A stretch of DNA of 64,000 nucleotides. Origin: a candidate division Zixibacteria bacterium HGW-Zixibacteria-1 (lineage in GTDB: Bacteria > Zixibacteria > MSB-5A5 > GN15 > PGXB01). The position numbers and the translations under genes are program-made. Below the pieces are notes generated by a model that saw nothing but the letters and a program-made list of their open reading frames with translations, did not search any database and was not told the origin of the DNA. The stretch lies in assembly GCA_002838945.1 (NCBI GenBank), contig PGXB01000012.1, forward strand, positions 20,831 to 84,830. Direction: 5' to 3'. This document shows positions 27,641-37,800 of this stretch, in pieces (the stretch's first letter is position 1; the number at the start of each line of letters is the position of its first letter).

Positions 27641-29341
27641 TCAGTCTATTTTGAAATTAATGCCGGAAGTCTCGAACCGGGCACGGACGCGGACCGTATC
27701 GGGATAGAGAGCCGATGTTTCGGCCGGCTCAAACGGATAAAGTTTTCCATAATCCTGAATTTTGTTCTCATTGCGATCAAGAAAGGCTTTGAGCAGATAT
27801 TTGCCGGGCGGAAGCTCGACATTGAAAGTTTTGTCAGGAAGGGGTTGCGACAGTATTTCCAAACCCTTTTCCGTCATAAAAGTAATATGGACGATCCCGG
27901 ATGAATCGATGTCGGGGCCGATGGTTATGGCCCCGGAGGCCGAACCGAGCGAATCTTTGTCATAGGTCGTGAATTTATAATTCATAATGGAGTCACCCAT
28001 CCTGTTGCCGGATAAGTCATAAAAAAGCGATTCGGCAACCATGATGTCATAAACTTTACCCCAGTCGATTCCGGAGGCATAAAGCTCGAGTGTAAAATAA
28101 TCCGGCCAGATGAATTTGGTACCGACACGATTGCTGTCGGCATCCATAATCATGATCGCATTTTCGGAAATTTTATTTATGTCGATAGGTTCGGAAAACC
28201 ATATTTTTATCAGGCTGTCCGACGGATAAAATATTTTCCTGGTATGCGTGATTTCCTCGATGGCCGGAGGCGTCTTATCGGCCTCATATGCGATGGTCAG
28301 TTCGCCGCTCGTGATGAAGGGCATGGAATCAGACGCCTGGCCAAACAGGGAAGCATCCATCACCAGTGAATATTTGCCTTCCGGAAGCGAGTCAAAGAAG
28401 AAATCATATATCTGTTCCGAAGTCCCCGGCCTCTCCTTGAGCGCGTCAGGAATAATTATGGAATCGATCACACCTATAGGCTCGAGATATATCTTGTTCA
28501 GATTATCTCTTACAATATTGCTTTCGACTTTCCTTGATAAGCGCACTTTAACCAGCCGGTCGCCGGTCAGGCCGGCCGAAATTATCGAAACCGTCGAGGT
28601 ATCTTCCTGAATGATATTGAAATCAATGGTCGGCGCCGTCGTGCCGGAAATTCGGCAGACTCTGTCAGGCAATCCAAACGGTTCGGCGGGGTAGTCAAAA
28701 AGATGATTTTTGTTTTTATCCATAAAGGCCATGACAAAATACTGCCCGTCGGGAAGAAACTCAAGCGCGTACTCCCCTGTTTTTCCGGATTGCGTGATAT
28801 AGGGAGGGTACAGAGAATCAAAGCTGGTGGAAGTATCCGGTTCGGTCATATCGAACAGCGCCGCCATCGCCCCTGCAGCCGGTTTGCCGCCGGCCCGGAC
28901 TGTTCCGGATACTTTTCCCTGGCTGATTTGAGCGCCGGTACTGAAAGCAAAGCTAAAGGAATTTTCCATTTTATTACGGCGCAAATCGGCGATATCGGAC
29001 CCGGCATTGACGACATACGTGGTACTATCGGCAAAGGAATCGGGCAGAATAATATTCAGGGTGCTTTTGTTCCACTTGTACTTTACTTCGCCCGGCATAC
29101 GCGGCGAAATAATTATAGCATTTTCGACCGATTTCTTATCGATGGATTCGGAGAACTCGAGTGAAATATTATTATCGCGGGCAACGGTGACGGCATTGCC
29201 GGCCGGCAAAGTGCCGGCCACGGACGGGGCAGTCTTATCTTCGGGGCCGCCCGGCGGCGCGGCCACCTTGGCGCACGCAAACAACATTACAAATGAAATC
29301 AGACCGATCAATTCAAATGCGGTCCATCGCCTGTCGCTCAT
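27641..29341 (-). CDS. Ig-like (Big_5) domain lipoprotein
   Basis: A 566-residue exported lipoprotein (lipobox MLFAC-AKV, then the Pro/Gly linker PPGGPEDKTAPSV). The first module is a bacterial Ig-like domain of the Big_5 type (NNISLEFSESIDKKSVENAI, then WNKSTLNIILPDSFADSTTY). A carboxypeptidase-regulatory-like module follows (GKVSGTVRAGGKPAAGAMAALFDM with DGQYFVMAFMDKNKNHLFD), then a second Ig-like pair. Similar proteins are frequent in Bacteroidetes and other FCB genomes. It overlaps the upstream TPR gene by four bases (ATGA), so the two are made together. Function unknown; probably periplasmic-facing or surface-exposed. Confidence 0.82.
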   Translation of the reverse strand: MSDRRWTAFELIGLISFVMLFACAKVAAPPGGPEDKTAPSVAGTLPAGNAVTVARDNNISLEFSESIDKKSVENAIIISPRMPGEVKYKWNKSTLNIILPDSFADSTTYVVNAGSDIADLRRNKMENSFSFAFSTGAQISQGKVSGTVRAGGKPAAGAMAALFDMTEPDTSTSFDSLYPPYITQSGKTGEYALEFLPDGQYFVMAFMDKNKNHLFDYPAEPFGLPDRVCRISGTTAPTIDFNIIQEDTSTVSIISAGLTGDRLVKVRLSRKVESNIVRDNLNKIYLEPIGVIDSIIIPDALKERPGTSEQIYDFFFDSLPEGKYSLVMDASLFGQASDSMPFITSGELTIAYEADKTPPAIEEITHTRKIFYPSDSLIKIWFSEPIDINKISENAIMIMDADSNRVGTKFIWPDYFTLELYASGIDWGKVYDIMVAESLFYDLSGNRMGDSIMNYKFTTYDKDSLGSASGAITIGPDIDSSGIVHITFMTEKGLEILSQPLPDKTFNVELPPGKYLLKAFLDRNENKIQDYGKLYPFEPAETSALYPDTVRVRARFETSGINFKID

Positions 29342-30945
29342 TTTCTGAGCTTCTCCACCAAAGATTCATTGTCCGGATTAAGCTCCAGTGCTTTTTTCCA
29401 GTAAATGTGGGCATTTTCCATATCGCCCAGGGCCGCGTAGGCATCGCCGAGATGCTCGGTGACAACCGGATCATTCGCTTCCAGTTGATATGCCCGCAGC
29501 AATGTATTAAGAGCTTTTTTGTATTCGCCCATTTTGTACAGCACCCAGCCATAGCTGTCGATAAAGGCGCCGTTGTCCGGCGAAATTTCCAGGGCGCGTT
29601 CAATCAGACCGCGGGCGTACTTCAGCCTGACACCTTTCTCGGCAAGCATAAAGCCCAGATAATTCAGGGCCTGACTATGGTTGGGAATAAGATCGATTAT
29701 TTTCTCGAAGGTCGTCACCGCCTCGTCAAAGCGGCCGTTTTGCTCAAGAGTAGCACCCAGATTGAACATTATTCGCACGGAATCATCGACATTGGTGACA
29801 TACTTGAGACCGGTATTATATGCGGCCACTTCGAGCTCGACCGAATCTTCAAGCCGATAGACATAACCCAGATTCAGCCACCCGTCCACCACCGAATCGG
29901 CCATCACCGTCAGTTGCATGAAATGAGACTTGGCCTGCTCGAGATCACGATAGAACAGCGCGATTCTCCCGGCATAATAATGATTGACCAAATTATTATC
30001 ACCGCGCTCGATAAGGGCGGTGAATATCGAATCGGAGGTTTGCAGGCTGTCGACATCGAAATACATCATGGCCAACCGCCGCGCAATAAAATCATCATTG
30101 GGCATCACCGAGAGGATCCGGCGCGCCGTTTCGATCGCTTTAAAATATTCATCGCCGGCGACGTACATATCAAGCAGGCGGCCTTGAAGGCGCATATCTT
30201 CAGGCGCCAATGTTATGACGGATTCCAGGATCTCTTTGGCCGCCGGCATATCTCCCCTGTTTTCATAAATCGCCGACAGACCCAGATATGATTGCAAATT
30301 TTCTTTTGAGGCGTCAAGACTCAGGGAATATTTATAATTCTCTTCGGCCTTATCGATATCGCCTTTCTGAATGTACATATTGCCCAATTGTTGAAAAACC
30401 AGAGGGGTCGGATTAATCCGGGCGATATTTTCAAAGCCCCAGATGGTGGAATCGATGTTGCCGGCCTCACGATAGTAATTGGAGATTTGATAATAAGCCT
30501 GGGCATTGCCGGAATCGAGTTCAACCACTTTATAATAGGCGACCATGGCGGAATCGCGATTCCCCAGTGCCCGGTGACAATTGGCCAGTAAATACCAGGC
30601 GCGCAAATCGCGATACTTCAGTTTCTTCGCTTCAAAGAGGGCATTTTCGAAGTCGCGCAGATTGAAATAGGAATTGGCATAGGCATAACGTATCTCATCA
30701 GAGCCGGGATAATATTTTAGTGCCTTGGCGTATTGCTCGTTGGCCAGATAAAATTCCCCCATCATATCAAGAATCGAACCGGTGGAATAGTAATCATAGG
30801 CCCGCAGGTTGATCGTTTCCTTGGGCGGACCGGCAGCAGGCTTGATCGGCCGTTCCATGATACCGGGAACGGACTTGGCTCCGCCGCACCCCAGCGCGCC
30901 AATCAATAAGAATGCGATTATTGGAATGGAAATCAATATTCTCAT
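29338..30945 (-). CDS. TPR-repeat lipoprotein
   Basis: A 535-residue lipoprotein (lipobox LIGALGC-GGA) made almost wholly of tetratricopeptide repeats, about a dozen, for example EQYAKALKYYPGSDEIRYAYA, GNRDSAMVAYYKVVELD and GEYKKALNTLLRAYQLEANDP. TPR arrays scaffold protein complexes; in outer-membrane lipoproteins they often belong to assembly or secretion machineries. It begins 42 bases after tyrS and shares an ATGA junction with the Ig-like lipoprotein, so a tyrS-TPR-Ig transcript is likely. Whether the pair belongs to a secretion system cannot be told from sequence alone. Confidence 0.88.
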   Translation of the reverse strand: MRILISIPIIAFLLIGALGCGGAKSVPGIMERPIKPAAGPPKETINLRAYDYYSTGSILDMMGEFYLANEQYAKALKYYPGSDEIRYAYANSYFNLRDFENALFEAKKLKYRDLRAWYLLANCHRALGNRDSAMVAYYKVVELDSGNAQAYYQISNYYREAGNIDSTIWGFENIARINPTPLVFQQLGNMYIQKGDIDKAEENYKYSLSLDASKENLQSYLGLSAIYENRGDMPAAKEILESVITLAPEDMRLQGRLLDMYVAGDEYFKAIETARRILSVMPNDDFIARRLAMMYFDVDSLQTSDSIFTALIERGDNNLVNHYYAGRIALFYRDLEQAKSHFMQLTVMADSVVDGWLNLGYVYRLEDSVELEVAAYNTGLKYVTNVDDSVRIMFNLGATLEQNGRFDEAVTTFEKIIDLIPNHSQALNYLGFMLAEKGVRLKYARGLIERALEISPDNGAFIDSYGWVLYKMGEYKKALNTLLRAYQLEANDPVVTEHLGDAYAALGDMENAHIYWKKALELNPDNESLVEKLRK

Positions 30946-30987
30946 ATTATTTATAATCTTCCGGCAGGCGGTTTGGTTCCAGATAAT

Positions 30988-32205
30988 TCATCCGACACGC
31001 AATTTAATGAAGCGTCGCTTGCCCGCCTTAATCAGCATACCGTCCTGAGGCGTAATTTCCAGATTGTCATCGGTTATTTTTTCGTTATTGAGGCTGACGC
31101 CTCCGCCTTTGATAAGCCGGCGCGCTTCGCCGTTCGAAGCGGCCATTCCGGCATCGGTCAAAATTTTGACTATCCAGATTTTGGGACCCAGCCCGCTGCA
31201 GTCAAACTCCGGGACCTCATCGGGAAGCTGTTTGTGGCGAAACATGCGGATGAATTCATCGCGCGCGGCAACCGCGTCATTGTGCGAATGGTACATCTCC
31301 ACGATAGTTTCGCCCAGTTTCATTTTTATATCACGAGGATTGACCGATTCATCCCTGAGACTGTTCCTTATCTGCTCCAGTTCCTCGGCCGAAACATCGG
31401 TAACAAGTTCAAAGTATGAATAAATCAGATTATCGGGAATCGACATTACCTTACCGAATATTTCATTGGGCGGTTCATCAATTCCGATATAGTTGCCCAG
31501 CGATTTGGACATTCGATTATGACCATCCACTCCGACCAGAACCGGCATGGTCAGGATTAATTGCGGCTCCAGGCCATAATCCTGCTGAATTTCCCGTCCG
31601 GTCAAAAGATTGAATTTCTGTTCGGTGGCGCCGATTTCGACATCGGCCTTAATAGCCACCGAGTCATAAGCCTGCATCAGCGGGTAAAACAACTCATGTA
31701 TCGAGATCGGATTATTGGCCTTGAAACGTTTATCGAAATCATCCCGTTCGAGGATTCGGGCGACGGTAAAGCGGGAAGCCAGTCCCAATATTTCCTGGAA
31801 ACTCATCTTCTTGAACCATTCACCGTTGAAGTGAATTTCGGTTTTTGATTTATCCAGAATTTTGAAAAATTGCTTCTGATATGTCTCGGCGTTGGCCATG
31901 ATTTGTTCATAACTCAACTGCGGCCGGGTGGCGGAGCGGCCCGACGGATCCCCGACAAGCCCGGTATAATCACCGATGATCAGCACAATCTTATGGCCCA
32001 GCTGCTGAAACTGCTTCAGTTTTCGAATACCGACGGTATGACCGAGATGGATATCGGGGGCGGTGGGATCGAATCCCTGTTTGACCCGAAGCGGTTTGTT
32101 ATCGTCGATTGATTTTTTAAGGCGGGTTTTAAACTCATCACCGGGGAGTATTTCGACGGCACCTCTGGAAATTATTTCAAATTGTCGATCAAATTCAGTT
32201 TGCAT
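30988..32205 (-). CDS. tyrS: Tyrosyl-tRNA synthetase
   Basis: Class I synthetase charging tRNA-Tyr, 405 residues. The HIGH motif is HLGH in TAPDIHLGHTVGIRK, and the KMSKS motif is NRMSKSLGN near residue 240. Near residue 74 it has GDYTGLVGDPSGRSATRP, a mark of the TyrRS group found in many Gram-negatives (sometimes called TyrZ-like). The C-terminal S4-type RNA-binding domain is present (GEARRLIKGGGVSLNNEKI). The divergent PBP gene starts 223 bases away. First gene of a probable tyrS-TPR-Ig operon. Confidence 0.97.
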   Translation of the reverse strand: MQTEFDRQFEIISRGAVEILPGDEFKTRLKKSIDDNKPLRVKQGFDPTAPDIHLGHTVGIRKLKQFQQLGHKIVLIIGDYTGLVGDPSGRSATRPQLSYEQIMANAETYQKQFFKILDKSKTEIHFNGEWFKKMSFQEILGLASRFTVARILERDDFDKRFKANNPISIHELFYPLMQAYDSVAIKADVEIGATEQKFNLLTGREIQQDYGLEPQLILTMPVLVGVDGHNRMSKSLGNYIGIDEPPNEIFGKVMSIPDNLIYSYFELVTDVSAEELEQIRNSLRDESVNPRDIKMKLGETIVEMYHSHNDAVAARDEFIRMFRHKQLPDEVPEFDCSGLGPKIWIVKILTDAGMAASNGEARRLIKGGGVSLNNEKITDDNLEITPQDGMLIKAGKRRFIKLRVG

Positions 32206-32396
32206 AAAATATTCTTTTTCCCAATATTATCGGTTTTGTTTCCACATAGTTAAGGCATTTGTTTTCAGCCTCTTACGACAATAATTAAAACCCTGTCAAA
32301 AGGCAAGGTTTAATATTTATGATGCAAATAATTGCTTTCAATGTATAAGCTTATACGAAAAACGGTTGAAAATGGACCGGCTTCTTTTTACTTGAC

Positions 32397-32424
32397 TTGA
32401 ATGGTCAAAAAGCCGATTTATAAG
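32397..32424 (+). promoter_or_regulatory. Promoter candidate adjoining the PBP start codon
   Basis: TTGAAT (32397-32402), 16 bases, TATAAG (32419-32424), with a further TTGACT at 32392. The ATG at 32429 lies only four bases after the -10 box, so the mRNA would have essentially no leader and no usable ribosome site. This resembles the arrangement at 21595-21631 but the -35 box is weaker. Confidence 0.4.
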
Positions 32425-32428
32425 GGTT

Positions 32429-34591
32429 ATGGAAAATACGAACAAAAAACAGAGCACCATGATGGGCAGAACCAAAAGGTCACTTTTGATTCTGGGGGGG
32501 CTGCTTTTTGTGCTGTTTGTCATTATTATTTTCAGGACCTATCAAATCTACCAAAAGGATCTACCATCATTTGAGATGCTTCATAATATCGAACCGGCTT
32601 TGAAAACCAAAGTCTATGCCGCCGATGGCACTTTACTCCAGGAATATTTTAATGAAAATCGAGTTTTGACTACATATAATCAGATTCCACCCCAGATGAT
32701 CGAAATGCTTATGGCGGTGGAGGATCGAAGGTTCATGAGCCACTGGGGTATGCACCCTAAGCGCATTATCAAGGCGCTCGTCGTGGACATTATCAAATGG
32801 GATATCGCCGAGGGCGCCTCGACAATAACCCAGCAACTGGCCCGGATGTTGTTTCTGAACCGCCGGGAGACGATAGAAAGAAAAATAAAAGAGGCCCTGA
32901 CGGCAGTAAAATTGGAGAGAACATATTCCAAGCAGGAAATTCTCCAGATGTACCTGAACCAGTATTATTTCGGGCGGCGGGCGTATGGAATTGCGGCCGC
33001 GGCCAGAACATATTTCAATAAAAGTGTCGGTGAGTTGACGGTAACCGATTGCGCCCTTCTGGTCGGCCTGCTAAAAGCTCCGGGACGATATTCCGTTAAA
33101 ATATTCGAGGATCCTGAGTTTGCCACCAGAATCCGCAACCAGTCCCTGTATCTGTATTATGACTGTGGTAAGATGACCCGCGAAGAGTATGATTCGTTGA
33201 AAAGCCTTCCTATGGAGCTTAACCCTCCCGTGGAAGAATCGGGCCGGGCGCCTTATTTCACAGAGGAAATCAGGAAATATTTGCTGGACAAATACGGCGA
33301 ACGTGCCCTCTATTCGGGAGGATTGACAGTAATAACCACTCTCGACTGGGAACTGCAGCAGGTTACGGATGAAGCCGTCAGGGAGCGGGCTGACTCGATC
33401 CAGTCGCGAATCGAGAGGACTTATAGTCTCACCAATCCTACTTATGCCTATGCCCTTCCGGATACATTGGACAGCCTGGGCGATTCGGTTCGGGTGTACA
33501 AGCAAATTCAGGCGGCGGCGGTTTCTATCGAAAATGACAATGGAAATGTTTTGGCCATGGTGGGGGGCAGATCATTTGAAACCACGAAATTCAACCGGGC
33601 GGTTCAATCGGAACTCCAGCCCGGCTCGGCCTTCAAGCCATTTGTATATACGGCGGCGATGGATAATGGATACCATCCCAGTGATATTTTCTATGACAAC
33701 TCCATAAAACTGGAGATACCGGGCACCCACGAATGGCGACCACACAATTTTGATGATAAATTTATGGGTGAGATGACACTTCGGGACGGTTTAAGACTGT
33801 CGCGCAATCTGGTGGCAATAAAGCTCCTTTTGAAAATCAAACCGGAGCAGGCGATATTTTATGCCCACAAAATGGGCATCACTTCGAATCTTAAGCCGGT
33901 AGCGTCACTGGCCATGGGAACCGAAGGAGTTCGTTTGATCGAACTTGTTTCGGCCTATACCGTATTTCCCAACAGTGGCATTAAGGTGCCTTATAAAATG
34001 ATTCAGAAGATTATTGACCGCTACGGCAATGTCATCGAGGATAATACGGTCGTGCAAAAGGAGGAGGTCCTTTCGGCGCGGACGGCCTATATAATGGTCA
34101 ACATGATGCAGTCGGTGATGGAACCGGGCGGCACCGGCCAGGCGACCAGGTGGCGCGGCTTTACGCGTCCCGCCGGCGGCAAGACCGGAACATCCGACAA
34201 CTTTGCCGATAACTGGTTTGTCGGGTACACGCCGCAGATCACATCGGGCGTCTGGGTCGGTTTTGATGAGAAGATATCAATCGGCAAGAACCAGACCGGA
34301 TCGACCAATGCTCTGCCGGTCTGGACCAAGATGATGATTGCCGCCCATAATAATTTGCCGATTATGGACTTTCAGATTCCGGATGGAATAGAATTTGTGG
34401 ATATCTGCCTGGAATCGGGTAAACTTGCCAACGATTGCTGTAATAATATCAGGAATGAAGTTTACCAGGTCGAAAATGTGCCGCAGGAACTCTGCCCGCT
34501 TCATCCCTGTTCCGGTCTGCGCCTGTCCCCCGGGTCCAAAAAGGATAATTATATCGATCCGGGCGACACCACCGATGTTTATCATTTCTAG
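32429..34591 (+). CDS. Class A penicillin-binding protein (PBP1A-type)
   Basis: A bifunctional peptidoglycan glycosyltransferase/transpeptidase, 720 residues. After a short basic cytoplasmic tail and a membrane helix (SLLILGGLLFVLFVIIIF), the GT51 domain has EDRRFMSHWGMHPKRII near residue 92 and EGASTITQQLARMLFL. The transpeptidase domain has S-A-F-K (PGSAFKPF near residue 400), S-R-N (LSRNLVAIKLL) and K-T-G-T (KTGTSDNFADNWFVGYTP). All active-site residues are intact. The C-terminal ~70 residues are Cys-containing (ANDCCNN, ELCPLHPC) and may form a small disulfide-linked tail. It is monocistronic and ends 76 bases before tRNA-Leu. Confidence 0.96.
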   Translation: MENTNKKQSTMMGRTKRSLLILGGLLFVLFVIIIFRTYQIYQKDLPSFEMLHNIEPALKTKVYAADGTLLQEYFNENRVLTTYNQIPPQMIEMLMAVEDRRFMSHWGMHPKRIIKALVVDIIKWDIAEGASTITQQLARMLFLNRRETIERKIKEALTAVKLERTYSKQEILQMYLNQYYFGRRAYGIAAAARTYFNKSVGELTVTDCALLVGLLKAPGRYSVKIFEDPEFATRIRNQSLYLYYDCGKMTREEYDSLKSLPMELNPPVEESGRAPYFTEEIRKYLLDKYGERALYSGGLTVITTLDWELQQVTDEAVRERADSIQSRIERTYSLTNPTYAYALPDTLDSLGDSVRVYKQIQAAAVSIENDNGNVLAMVGGRSFETTKFNRAVQSELQPGSAFKPFVYTAAMDNGYHPSDIFYDNSIKLEIPGTHEWRPHNFDDKFMGEMTLRDGLRLSRNLVAIKLLLKIKPEQAIFYAHKMGITSNLKPVASLAMGTEGVRLIELVSAYTVFPNSGIKVPYKMIQKIIDRYGNVIEDNTVVQKEEVLSARTAYIMVNMMQSVMEPGGTGQATRWRGFTRPAGGKTGTSDNFADNWFVGYTPQITSGVWVGFDEKISIGKNQTGSTNALPVWTKMMIAAHNNLPIMDFQIPDGIEFVDICLESGKLANDCCNNIRNEVYQVENVPQELCPLHPCSGLRLSPGSKKDNYIDPGDTTDVYHF

Positions 34592-34627
34592 GGCCACACC
34601 TTCCGTGATTTCAGTTCAAAATTATTC

Positions 34628-34655
34628 TTGACAGTCAAGGCGTGATGGCTATATT
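34628..34655 (+). promoter_or_regulatory. Promoter of tRNA-Leu
   Basis: TTGACA (34628-34633), a 16-base spacer, TATATT (34650-34655). Transcription would begin within a few bases of the tRNA 5' end at 34667. The same box pair and spacing recur at 50588, 61911 (minus) and 62297, which supports the call. Confidence 0.75.
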
Positions 34656-34666
34656 TGGTCGTTGAT

Positions 34667-34750
34667 GCCGGAGTGGTGAAACTGGTAGACGCAGGGGACT
34701 CAAAATCCCCCGGTGGTAACACTGTGTCGGTTCAAGTCCGACCTCCGGCA
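34667..34750 (+). tRNA. tRNA-Leu (anticodon CAA)
   Basis: Cloverleaf readable by eye: acceptor GCCGGAG pairs with CTCCGGC, the anticodon stem GGGGA/TCCCC holds loop CTCAAAA (anticodon CAA, reading UUG), a long class II variable arm (CGGTGGTAACACTG region) fits leucine, and the T-arm is GTCGG TTCAAGT CCGAC. The discriminator is A34750; CCA is not encoded, and TTTT follows. The 3' end (34736-34753) is repeated exactly at 46783-46800, marking an integration site. Confidence 0.96.
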
Positions 34751-34753
34751 TTT
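34736..34753 (+). repeat. Left copy of 18-bp direct repeat (attL-like, tRNA-Leu 3' end)
   Basis: GTCCGACCTCCGGCATTT, spanning the 3' strand of the T-arm, the acceptor 3' strand, the discriminator base and three T residues. It is identical to 46783-46800 in the same orientation. A tRNA 3' end is a typical crossover segment for tyrosine-recombinase elements. Confidence 0.75.
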
Positions 34754-34822
34754 TAATGCATTGCGCCACAGATAGATAGCCGAGACATTGCGATTAGCTT
34801 GCCCATATCCATTAGATAAGAC

Positions 34823-34853
34823 AAAAAAGGGACAGACAACACTGCCTGTCCCT
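34823..34853 (-). terminator. Intrinsic terminator of the giant exported-protein gene
   Basis: On the minus strand, AGGGACAG (34846-34853) pairs with CTGTCCCT (34828-34835) around a 10-base loop and is followed by TTTTTT (34823-34828). It lies about 20 bases beyond the stop of the giant gene. The plus-strand version has only a short pyrimidine tail, so termination is mainly leftward. Confidence 0.9.
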
Positions 34854-34873
34854 CTTCTCATTAAGCGGAACCT

Positions 34874-37800
34874 CTACTTCAATATCATCATCTTCTTTGT
34901 TTTGATAGAATCTCCTGCTTGCATGCGATAGAAATAAATACCAGTAGAGACCTGCTTGCCATCGGAATCAGTGCCATCCCATTCGATTCGATAATAGCCG
35001 GCAGACGATGGCTCATCGATCAGCTTTTTAACCTTCTGGCCAAGGATATTGAATACCTCTATCTTAACATGTGACTGCTCCGGTAGACTGTACTCAATTA
35101 CAGTTATCGGATTAAATGGATTAGGATAATTCTGTGACAGCCTAAATGTTTCAGGCAAAATATCCTTAATCTCATAGGCTATTTTATCGGCATTGAGAAC
35201 CAGAGGACTTCGCACGGTAGCCAGGGCCGCATCAGCCTCATACGAGACTTTTTCCGCGATATCATAAACAGCGCCGGCGTCAGGTACGAAAGCCTGAAAG
35301 TCCACTGTTTCACCGGCAACATTGTTACTATGGATCATGATGAAAGCCAAGTAACGATCAAGACCTGCGAGGTACACCGGCCGGGTCATTCCACGGCATT
35401 GACCATCGACAAAGGCCCCTATTAAGGTATTCGCATCCCGACATTCAGCATCCACAACATTCAATATGGCAGTCAACGTCATATTATATTGATAGTCGCT
35501 GCGGTCAATGGACCAGCCCGGCAAGGCCTCCTCCGATATCATGACTCCGTTCGCATTTTGCTCGGAATTCGCGGCCAATAATGGAGCCGGAGTGCCGCCG
35601 AAGCCGGGGTATATGAATCCGTCCTTTAACCTGCTGCCGTTAGCGAGGTATAGTTTGTATCCTCTATCAGGTTCCATAAAATCGAGATCACCGTACCAGG
35701 AGATTGTGTTACCGGATTTGAAACATTGAGAGAAGGCTGTTTGGCTTTTGACCATATCTCCGTTGGCCGCGATGGAATTCAAACCCTGTAAAGCAGTAGC
35801 AATGCTTAAGACCGTGTCGGGGAGATAACTCACCCAGTTCCAACCATCGGCTACAGGAATCGGAGTGGTCAGAGGATCGACAATCGAACCTTCCTGGAAA
35901 ATAGTTCCCGGCTCAGACAACTTGGCCATATATCCTGAGACATTATCGAGCAACTGCAGAGTTCCGACCCAGCCCATATCAGGATCGAACTCGGCAAAAG
36001 CGGTTTGTGATTTGATAATATCTCCGGTGGCCGGTGTCAGATATGACAGGACGCCATTGACACTCATATCAATGGCCTGCACATGGGTCGAGAACCAGTT
36101 CCATCCACGGGTCAGCGGGATCACCTGCACCGTATCGGGCAGGACATCGGTAGCCGAAAGCGTCACAGGGTAACCCGGACTGCCGACGCGGCCGTCGGTT
36201 ACGAAGGCAAAGCGCTCGAGGGTGCTATTGAACAACTTGCAATTGTCGTCATCCCAGACCTGAAAACGCATCGTCTCGCCGCTGGAGCGATTACTGTATA
36301 CAGTCAGGAAAGCCATGTACGATCCCATGATCTGCTCAAGATTGGCCACACCGCGAAGCTGATTACCCACGAAGGCCGCTATCCTGTCTTCGGGATCAGC
36401 AGAGAGCGTGCCATCAATATCGACCTGAGCGACGATGGTCATCGTATGCTCGTACATGCGCCGATCAAAGGCCCAGACCGGCTCATGACAAGACACTGTC
36501 AGAAGGATGTTGAGATAGGTAATGCCCGTAGCGCATGAAGCCGTGACTTCATGCTCGTAGCTTCCAAGACCAATGTCTTCCTGGATGGTGAAGCTGATTG
36601 TCTGCTTTCCACCGGGCGGAAGCATATCCGATGCATATACAATTTCCGTTATCCACGACGGCAGGTTCGTGATTTCGAAAACCACGGCCGAGTCGCCGCC
36701 ATTCACCAGCCCGGCGGTGATAATTCCGGGATCGCGAAACGCGACATCACAGATAAGATATTCCTGCCGCCATGTGAAGACGCTTTGTTTTACAAGAAAC
36801 GCCCATGTTTCGGCTGCTTCCATCGGGTTGTTCGCTTTATCGCGAACACCTCTGACAGTCGCCTCGAGCACCCGGTCCTCAAGATCGGCCGCAGTAACAC
36901 TATCAGGGTCGGGTGTGATGATTATACTTTTTCCGCTGCAGACAATATCAACGGGGATAGTACCGCCGGTATTCGGCCCGTCAAGGTACACAAGAGTTAT
37001 ACTATCGGTCAGAACCGAGCGGCAGTCAATCGGTTCGTTGAAAGTGATACCTATATCTTCGCCGAGCGAGAGTATGTTGTCGGCCGGTTGAGGTTTGCCG
37101 AACACCAACGGCGCGTGGCGGTCAATGGTGCCGGTCGAAATACTCGAGAACCCCCGGCCGCCGTTGTTATCACCGTTACAATCGGTGAAAGCGCGCAGTT
37201 CGTAAACACCGTCGGCCAGCGTGTCATCAGGGAACCAGTCAATGTCCGTCTGTACTCCTCCGAGGGAATCGGCCCAGACATCGACCCATTCCGACGGGCC
37301 TTCCGGCCCGGTTCCCAGACGGCGGTACTGGACACCGACATAATGAACGGCCACGGAATCGCTGATTTCGAGCTCGTAGTTGGTCAACCACATTTTAAGC
37401 GATTTGGCGGAATCCTCGTTGGCTTTGTTGAACACCCAGCCGGGTTCCGGGCGCATCAGCCTGATGTCACTGCAGGGAGCATAGAAAGAAACATCGAAAT
37501 ACAGGGTATCGGCATGATTCAGCGGTCCCCCCGTTCTACGCTGCCAGATATCCCATTCGCATTGCGGATAAACCATGACCGCCAGGCTGTCATAGTAATA
37601 CCGTGTCGGGCCACGCCCGACCGTCATCGTGATCTGCTGCGAATTATTCGACGGATCGCCATTAACATAGTAAGTTAATCCCTCGTAAAGCCAGACACCG
37701 TTGGCGCTGATGACTGCACCGCCCGGATTCGACGTGGAGACTTCACGCAGGACATAAATCCGGGTATCCTCGGTCGGGCTCAGGTTGGCCAGAGTCAGGT

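Noticed and set aside
29293..30291. A 332-codon plus-strand frame opposite the TPR lipoprotein
   Set aside because: The TPR frame is clearly real; the opposing one lacks a ribosome site and recognisable domains.
36551..37678. A 375-codon plus-strand frame within the giant gene
   Set aside because: Shadow of the minus-strand frame, which has clear repeats, signal peptide and sorting domain.
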